NCBI GenBank assembly: GCA_036873135.1
Contig: JAPTYO010000003.1
Location: 29,764,763 to 29,828,762, forward strand
Source: Clarkia xantiana subsp. parviflora
Taxonomy: Eukaryota; Streptophyta; Magnoliopsida; Myrtales; Onagraceae
Direction: 5' to 3'
Length of the DNA stretch: 64,000 nt
The position numbers and the translations under genes are program-made. The notes under the pieces were generated by a model. The model had not been told where the DNA came from. It made no database searches and saw nothing but the letters and a program-made list of their open reading frames with translations. How positions within the stretch are numbered: the first letter of the stretch is position 1; the number at the start of each line of letters is the position of its first letter. Shown piece after piece: positions 58,022 through 64,000 of the stretch.

Positions 58022-59418
58022 CTAGCCCAGACTCGACCTGGTCACCTCATATGCCAAGAAGCACGCTGCATTTGCCGGCACACTTCGGGCCATCGCGGGC
58101 CCGAACCCCTTATACAACCCCTTCACCCCCTCCGAAGCAAGAATCTTTCTAAACGCATCTAACGACCCCGAGTACTTCGGGTTCTTGAAGTCATCGATCT
58201 GGATCACGCTCTTGACCACGTCAGTCGGGTAGACAGCACCCCAGAAGGAAGCTCCGGCTAACCCTCCGGCCATAATCAGGGACCCTCTCCCGAGCCCTGA
58301 TGTGTCCTGCCCTCCCGCTAGGTACTGCTTGAACGCTTCGTAGACACCAAACATGGCTGCATTTCCAGGCACCTCTCGGGCCATCGTCGGGAACAAGCCC
58401 TTGAAGAGGCCCCTAACACCACCTTCCGATCTCAGAACTTGCCTTGCCACATCCATTGGGCCTCCGTATTTTACTGCCACAGTTGCCGAGCCGGTTGTTG
58501 CCACCGAACTTTGCGCTTGTAGCCTGTTCGGTCAACAATGAGTAATTAGCAAAAAATTAAAAAATGATCTAGTTCTGGAAGAAAAATATTAAATCTAAGG
58601 ACATGTGTCAGGATCTCAGCATCGAGACACGATCTGGGTAGTAAGAGTGGCGCAGGTGACCTGCATCCGAACAAACCACACATTATCTATTTTATAGTCA
58701 AATAAGGCTAGACTAATGGGACGGGTTGAAACCGGAATCCAAACTCAACTAGCCCTAACCTAACCATATATAAGCAAGCTGGCTATAGGAATAAACGAGT
58801 CAAGTTCGGGCTAGCCCAACTCAAGTGGGGCAGGTGATCAGCATCCGAACAAACCACACATTATCTATTTTATAGTCAAATAAGCCTAGACTAATGGCTC
58901 GAGCTGAAACCGGAATCCAAACTCAACTAGCCCTAACCTAACATACAAGCAAGCTAGCTATCGGAATAATTGAGTCAAGTTCGGACGAGCCAACCCAGCC
59001 TGACTGTTAGACCTATCAGAACAAACCTGCACTTGATTAACTCAGTCGGGCAAGCAAGAAACGAAACTGCGAGACCAGCCCCAGCACCGGCAAGGACCTG
59101 CTGGTTAACCGAAAGAGGGGCTCCGGGCTCGGATTTCAACAGAGTTTCCATCTGGCCTCGCACGGTGAAGAGAAGAGCATTGAAAGCCGCCACGGTGGCA
59201 AGTGGGGCCCCCATGCCTTTGTACAAACCCCTCGGGCCTTCTGCAGCTAATGTCTGTCGAACGGCATCCATGGCCCCTGAGAACTTAGGGACCTGCCCTG
59301 GCAGTGGGGATGGTTGGCTCTGAAGCTTGACCTTGATTGTGTCGAAGGGGTGGCCCACCACCAATTGGGCGACCCCACCGACGGTTCCTGAGCTTAAGTC
59401 CTTTGCAACATCCCCCAT
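58022..59418 (-). CDS. BOU: Mitochondrial carnitine/acylcarnitine-like carrier, BOU type
   Basis: Two coding exons (59027-59418, 58022-58523) give 297 residues, the usual mitochondrial-carrier length, starting MGDVAKDLSSGTVGGVAQ as in Arabidopsis A BOUT DE SOUFFLE. The three carrier repeats each carry the signature: PFDTIK (24-29), PTELIK (124-129; Glu in the second is typical of this subgroup) and PTDVVK (230-235). Each is followed by GLYKG or GLFKG further on. Six membrane helices are expected in the inner mitochondrial membrane. In Arabidopsis BOU is needed for photorespiration, and it has been shown or proposed to carry glutamate rather than acylcarnitine; the substrate cannot be read from sequence. 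The ATG lies directly after an acceptor (TTCACAG), so a 5'-UTR intron precedes it. The coding intron (58524-59026) holds a 178 bp tandem duplication. Confidence 0.93.
58647..58995. repeat. 178 bp tandem duplication in BOU intron
   Basis: Units start at 58647 and 58825 and share aaccacacattatctatttt, tagtcaaataag, ctagactaatgg and caactagccctaaccta. They differ by scattered substitutions and a short indel. The second copy ends about 30 bases before the intron's donor, on the 5' side of the transcript. Confidence 0.9.
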
Positions 59419-60113
59419 CTGTGAATACATACAAACACAAGCATAAAGAGTTCACGAATTATAAGATTGTGTTGGAGAATAAGAACATGAAATGTAGTAC
59501 TTTTGGAAACAGCAAAATGCCAACTTCATGTTACTATCAGATGAATGTAATTAAATGTTGCAATATAGAATCTGGAAATCATAGCTAAAAAAGCATAATC
59601 AGCAGAACTAAGAACCACAAAACTCGATTTGATGAGATTGAAATACTTATAAACATTTGGCATTGAGATATCAATTCCATAATTGAACTAATGCAGATAT
59701 CATCAAACAAGACTGCAAGATAATGATTAAAACAATAACTTGTAATGTCCAGAACTAATTAGGGATCAGCATCATTTTCTGTGACAATGCACAACAAGCA
59801 TTTTCATGAGTTCCCCAAAAGTGGTGATTGAAAAAACCCAAACTTTTCAAGTAATGTTACCCGATTTCGCAATATTTAGTGTTGAAGTTATTAAACCAAG
59901 CATACACAAAGTTTAAGTTCGAACTTATGGAATAGATAGTCTTATTTCACATATAGCATCATAATGAATCCTTCATTTTCAGCTATCACACCATCAAGAA
60001 AAAGAATCTGCTAATTGATCGAATCCAATTACACAAAGCTACGATTTCAAGATCATGAACTTATGCAATAGAAGCAATGCTGAAAAGAAGATCAATCTCT
60101 TACCGTATGCAGA
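59419..60113 (-). other. 5'-UTR intron of BOU-type gene
   Basis: 695 bp on the minus strand from a strong donor (CG|GTAAGAG at 60113) to the acceptor TTCACAG touching the start codon. AT-rich without open readings. Intron inferred from the splice signals. Confidence 0.65.
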
Positions 60114-60480
60114 ACTTCTCCGACAATGAAAAGACGGAACCCAGAAAACTGCGACGGTTGTAAATGTGCAATCTGGGAAACGAAAGCAGCAAGAATCAGA
60201 ATCGATCAGGAAAGAAAAGGTCTTTTTTTTTGGGACGAAACCCAAGAAGTAGGAATTGCGGAGGATGTAAATGGCGAGCAAGTAGAATGGATACAAGGGA
60301 GTTGCAAAGAGAAGATAAGCGAGTACCAGAGAATCTTGGTAGATCCAGAGAGAGCCACGGGACGGGAGAAGGTGGCAGAGGACAAAGAAAGAATGGAGAG
60401 TTGGTGGGGGTGACCTCTCGTGGATATCACTCACAAACAAGGAGACGGAGGAGATGTGGACGCAGTGGTCTAGTGAAAGC
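60114..60480 (-). other. Probable 5'-UTR exon and promoter of BOU-type gene
   Basis: On the minus strand this stretch is CT-rich (for example CCTCCGTCTCCTTG) and ends at the donor ACG|GTAAGA. It overlaps readings on both strands (95-133 codons) that look like chance. The transcription start was not fixed. Confidence 0.5.
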
Positions 60481-61190
60481 CCATCTCATATTCGTAATCT
60501 CAATCTAGGAATCACAAGGGTTTTCAAATGGCCTCTTTCAAATGACTCCATTATTATTTTTGTTGGGTAACTTGGACAAATTTGTCAAATTGCCACCTTT
60601 CTTCAGACCAATTAGGAAAATACCTACTTCAATTTTTTTAAAGAGTTAATAATGATTTTGGTACAAGTTTGACTAATGTTGGCTTATGTGTAATAAGTTT
60701 TTTTTTTTTTTTTACCTAGTTAAATAGTCATGTGACTAGCCTTAAATTTTTATTTTGTTCAGTTTAGTCCTCTAATTTATATCACTGACTTTTTTTTTTG
60801 TATAATTTAGTCCATACACTTGTTCTAGTCAAATATTTGGCTCAATTAACCGAGCATATGTAGAGCTTAGGACTAGGTTCGACCATGATTAGAGTCACCT
60901 AACATTGCCGATCCTAACCATGGTCGGATCTAACCCTGGACTCGACCCAGCTAGGTCAATTGGGACATATTTTCGATTGAGTTCTCGTTCCTAATTCACC
61001 AAGCCTGGATTGAGCCCATGGTGGGTCTAACCATCGTTAGGGTCGTCTAGGTCAGTGACCCTAATCATGGTCGGACTTAGCCATATATACTCGATCTGGG
61101 CTATGTCAAACTAACCAAATCACAAGTCAATTTTTATTTTTATTATTATTACTATTATTATTATTTTGTTAATCATGTGTGTTACATGAT
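60481..61190. other. Upstream of BOU-type gene; decayed MITE sequence
   Basis: 60640-60800 resembles the inner part of the Mutator-type MITE family (tcatgtgactagcc...attttgttcagttta). 60840-61110 resembles 56820-57060, with phrases such as gctaggtcaattgggac and catggtcggac. No gene. Confidence 0.5.
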
Positions 61191-61680
61191 TATGTAAGCA
61201 GTAAGGGCTACATCCACGATGATTTTATATAAATTGTATTTTTTTTAAAGTTTGTCACGCAGACATTTATGTACACTTTAAGTAATATGTAAAATTATGA
61301 ACTACATAAACAATATTTGCTCTCCAATAGTTTGACTTAACTATATTCCTTAAATATTTTATTATTAAATTTTCCAACAACTACCAATAATATATTAACA
61401 TTAATTATAAAATGAATTAATTTATAATTAAAAATTGGTTATGTAATACATAGTGAATTTCTTAAATTTAAGCAATATGTTATGTAAAAAAATAGGTGGG
61501 TCTCACTTTTAACAAATACTATATTAAACTATTATAATACGTTTTTATACACAGTAATATATTTGACCCACATTAAGTAATATTATGTAATATCACTGTG
61601 GATGGTCTAGTCTGGCCCACATTTGAGTAATATAACGTAATATCACTGTGGATGGTCTAGTCTAGCATCCATAGTGGTGG
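61191..61680. mobile_element. MITE-like element with CCATCCACAGTG ends
   Basis: The left edge gggctacatccacgatgattttat is roughly mirrored on the right by ...taatatcactgtggatgg. A 54 bp direct repeat lies at 61565-61671 (phrase taatatcactgtggatggtc, twice). An inverted relative occupies 63690-63860 (shared complement: taaatttaagcaatat / aaatttaaggaat, and ccacttttaa). Superfamily not determined. Confidence 0.5.
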
Positions 61681-62299
61681 TAACCCCTAGTTCCTAGTTT
61701 ATATTATGACCACATAGAATTTAGGGAGTTTTCATAGTAGGAACTCACAATGTGAGATGTCCTTATTTTAAGAAAAGTTTCAACAGTAGGGCTCAGTATG
61801 GTCTTCTAATTATTTTTTCTTAATCTTAATTAACTATTTAATCTAAATCATTCATATTTATTTATTTACCTTAATTAACTTTATTTTACTCATTTAACAC
61901 ATATGTTGAAGACTTCGATTTAAGCATTTATGGATATTGACAATAGCATATTTATGTCGGTGATTAATCTCTCATCTCGTATTATATGTATATTGAAAAT
62001 AATATACTTGACTATGAAGTAAGGGATACAAATCGACAACTACAAAAAGACTAGTGAAACATGTTTGACAATTTCATAATACTCGTGTTAATTTGATGCA
62101 GTTTCAAATAAAAATGTATGAAAATTTAATATTTAGTATAAGAAATTTAAAAAAAAAAATTGCATTGTAATTTATTAATGATCATTCATACCAAGAAAAT
62201 CAATATTGAGAAAACAATGTTGTTATGAGTTAATTATTTTTCATTTAACATATATAAAATAAGAGTGAATTATGTGGGGACCCAAATAAGAAAATGGAC
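61681..62299. other. AT-rich intergenic
   Basis: No gene or clear repeat was recognised. Confidence 0.5.
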
Positions 62300-62307
62300 T
62301 ATGTGAC

Positions 62308-63132
62308 TAGGGATGACAACGGGTCGCGGGTACCCGCTGACCTGCGGGGCCCCGACCAAATTTTGACCCGCCGACCCGCGGGGTACGGGATGGGTTCAGG
62401 TCGTAATGGACCCGGGGCTGGTCCGGGTCTAGGGTCGCAGGGGGCCATAGACCCGTCCCGGATACCTATATTTATAATATGTTAATATTATGTTCGTTTA
62501 ATATGGTTAATATAGTACTTAAATAAATAAGAAGAACCAAATTAGAAATAAAATGTAAACTTACCTCTTAGGGTTTGAAACTAAATTGACTAACTCACGA
62601 TTTCCCTCCCAACAGCAGCTTTTCTTCTCAGTTCTCTACTTCTCTTCACTTCTTTAACCAGACCAGAGACTCCAGAGTCCAGACGGTGTCGCGACCAGAG
62701 ACATCAGTTATTCACTCACCTCGCGCTAAGACCAGAGACTTCAGTTCTTCACACACCTCGTGCTTGCCCTCGCTCTCGATCTAACCGCTACCAGACCTCG
62801 ACCCAGACGGCTGACGGACCAGACCTCGCCCTCGCGCTCGCCCTCGACCTAGCACTCGCGTTCACCGCCACCCACCGCGTCCAGACTCCTGCGCCGCTCT
62901 AGTTCAGTTTGATATACTTAGTCTATATATTATTTTTTTGGCCGAGAATCTGTAAATGAATCTGTGTTTCTTTAAGACGGTCGGGGCCCCGCCGGTCGAC
63001 CCGCGGGGCTTGTTTACTCCAACTGGTCCTCCTTGAGAGGTACATGGGGCGGGTCCGGGTCCGCCAGGTCGACCTGCGAAGCGGGTCCAGGGCTGGAGAT
63101 ACCCGTCCCGATCTGCGTTGTTGCCATCCCTA
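62308..63132. mobile_element. hAT-type MITE 4
   Basis: 825 bp, starting tagggatgacaacgggtcg and ending cgttgttgccatcccta. Exact 8 bp duplication TATGTGAC (62300-62307, 63133-63140). The ends are packed with GACCCGCGGGG, GGGTCCGGG and related motifs. The centre (about 62580-62890) is CT-rich and contains many TCGC, CTCGC and CCAGAGAC phrases. No transposase is encoded. Confidence 0.93.
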
Positions 63133-63140
63133 TATGTGAC

Positions 63141-64000
63141 TAAGTTCATACATTTTTAGTCTTTATTATTATGACGACGTATTGATTAGTTGGCGAATAT
63201 GTGAAAAAATTGAAATAAAGACTGACTACTATTACTGTGGATGCTCTTAGAGATGTGATATCGTTAATAAAAAAAATTAAAGTATAGTGAGTAATACAAA
63301 CAAATGCCATATCCAACTTAAGTGTCTAAGTTAATAGAGTAATGTTAGAACATGTGAAAAAAATTGTAAAATTTCAATAGAAAGCACTTCTGGATCCACA
63401 TGGCAATACATAACAATATTCTATTTCCACTTTATAAAACAATCATTACTTGACATGCGTTTCTTGATAACTTTTAATGGATATTTCACTAAAAAAAAAT
63501 TCAGTTTAAAAATTTACTCAAGTTAATATATATGTTGCAACTTGCAAGTCGTTTTTTACATATTACATCAATATTTTTTTAGTTAATATGGAACAAACGA
63601 GGATGCACTATCTATTTTACATTCAAACAATTATGATTCAAATATGAGATAAATTTACTTAAAAAGTTGAAAAATATTACATACTCCGCCCTTATATTTG
63701 GATCCACAATGGTATTACATAGTATTAGTGGGCTAAACATATATTTTGTAACCGGTATAAAACGCGCTACAATAGTTTTACATAACATTCCTTAAAAGTG
63801 GGACTCGCCTATTTTTATATAACATATTCCTTAAATTTAAGGAATGTACTATGCATTAGGTAGCTAATTTTAATAATAAAATATATTTAAAGAATATATG
63901 GTTAAGTAAAACGATTGAAGAACAAATATTATTTATGTGCATCTTAACTTTACGTATTACCTAAAGTGTACCTAACTATCTACGTAGCAACTTTAAGTAA
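63141..64000. other. AT-rich end of window with inverted MITE relative
   Basis: 63690-63860 is an inverted relative of 61191-61680. Near 63225 actattactgtggatgctc resembles the same ends. No gene up to the window edge. Confidence 0.5.

Noticed and set aside
60039..60508. Readings of 95-133 codons on both strands upstream of the BOU-type gene
   Set aside because: They overlap the CT-rich leader and a good 5'-UTR splice donor; no domain is visible.

Overview
This is nuclear genomic DNA from a flowering plant, most likely a eudicot. The genes have short GT-AG introns and plant-specific families (a jasmonate MYC2-type bHLH, a PYR1/PYL1-type abscisic acid receptor, a BOU-type mitochondrial carrier, a secreted glycine-rich protein). 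Intergenic DNA is AT-rich and full of nested Ty1/copia and Ty3/gypsy remnants and MITEs. Species cannot be told from sequence alone. All gene models are read by eye from splice signals and protein similarity remembered from families; no search was run.

Layout. 1-8.3 kb is gene-bearing: a glycine-rich secreted protein (+, 1877-2629), a USP-like gene that has lost its middle exon(s) (+, 3891-4922), and a seven-exon ArfGAP of the AGD8/9/10 type (-, 5060-8125) with a probable GC-AG intron. 8.3-27 kb is a repeat block: a tRNA-derived SINE-like piece, a three-unit ~290 bp tandem repeat, a Mutator-type MITE with a 9 bp target duplication, and a 7.3 kb non-coding copia-like LTR element on the minus strand containing two hAT-type MITEs. 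27.5-29.5 kb is an intronless MYC2-type gene (+) with three perfect G-boxes within 540 bp of its start codon and a long terminal-inverted-repeat element just upstream.

29.5-37 kb is intergenic. It holds a solo copia LTR, two inverted-repeat elements built largely of short near-perfect hairpins (34.1-34.65 kb and 34.75-35.6 kb), and a ~560-610 bp repeat in three tandem units that ends in the promoter of a small intronless gene (+, 37005-37394). 37.9-47 kb is a pile of retroelements: a decayed copia with a nested solo LTR, the 5' end of a gypsy element, and minus-strand copia pieces sharing an LTR. 47.4-48.2 kb is the ABA receptor (-). 50.4-54.5 kb is another decayed copia, itself inserted in an older MITE and carrying a 168 bp MITE in its gag. 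55.0-56.2 kb is an unknown three-exon gene (-). 58.0-60.5 kb is the BOU-type carrier (-) with a 5'-UTR intron. 60.6-64 kb is MITE-rich.

Two hormone genes (MYC2 for jasmonate, PYL for ABA) are about 18 kb apart but separated by repeats; nothing suggests they work as a cluster. The most unusual signals are the hairpin-array elements at 34-35.6 kb, the set of four hAT MITEs with exact 8 bp target duplications and four different internal motif arrays, and long foldback hairpins within the 35.7-36.4 kb repeats.
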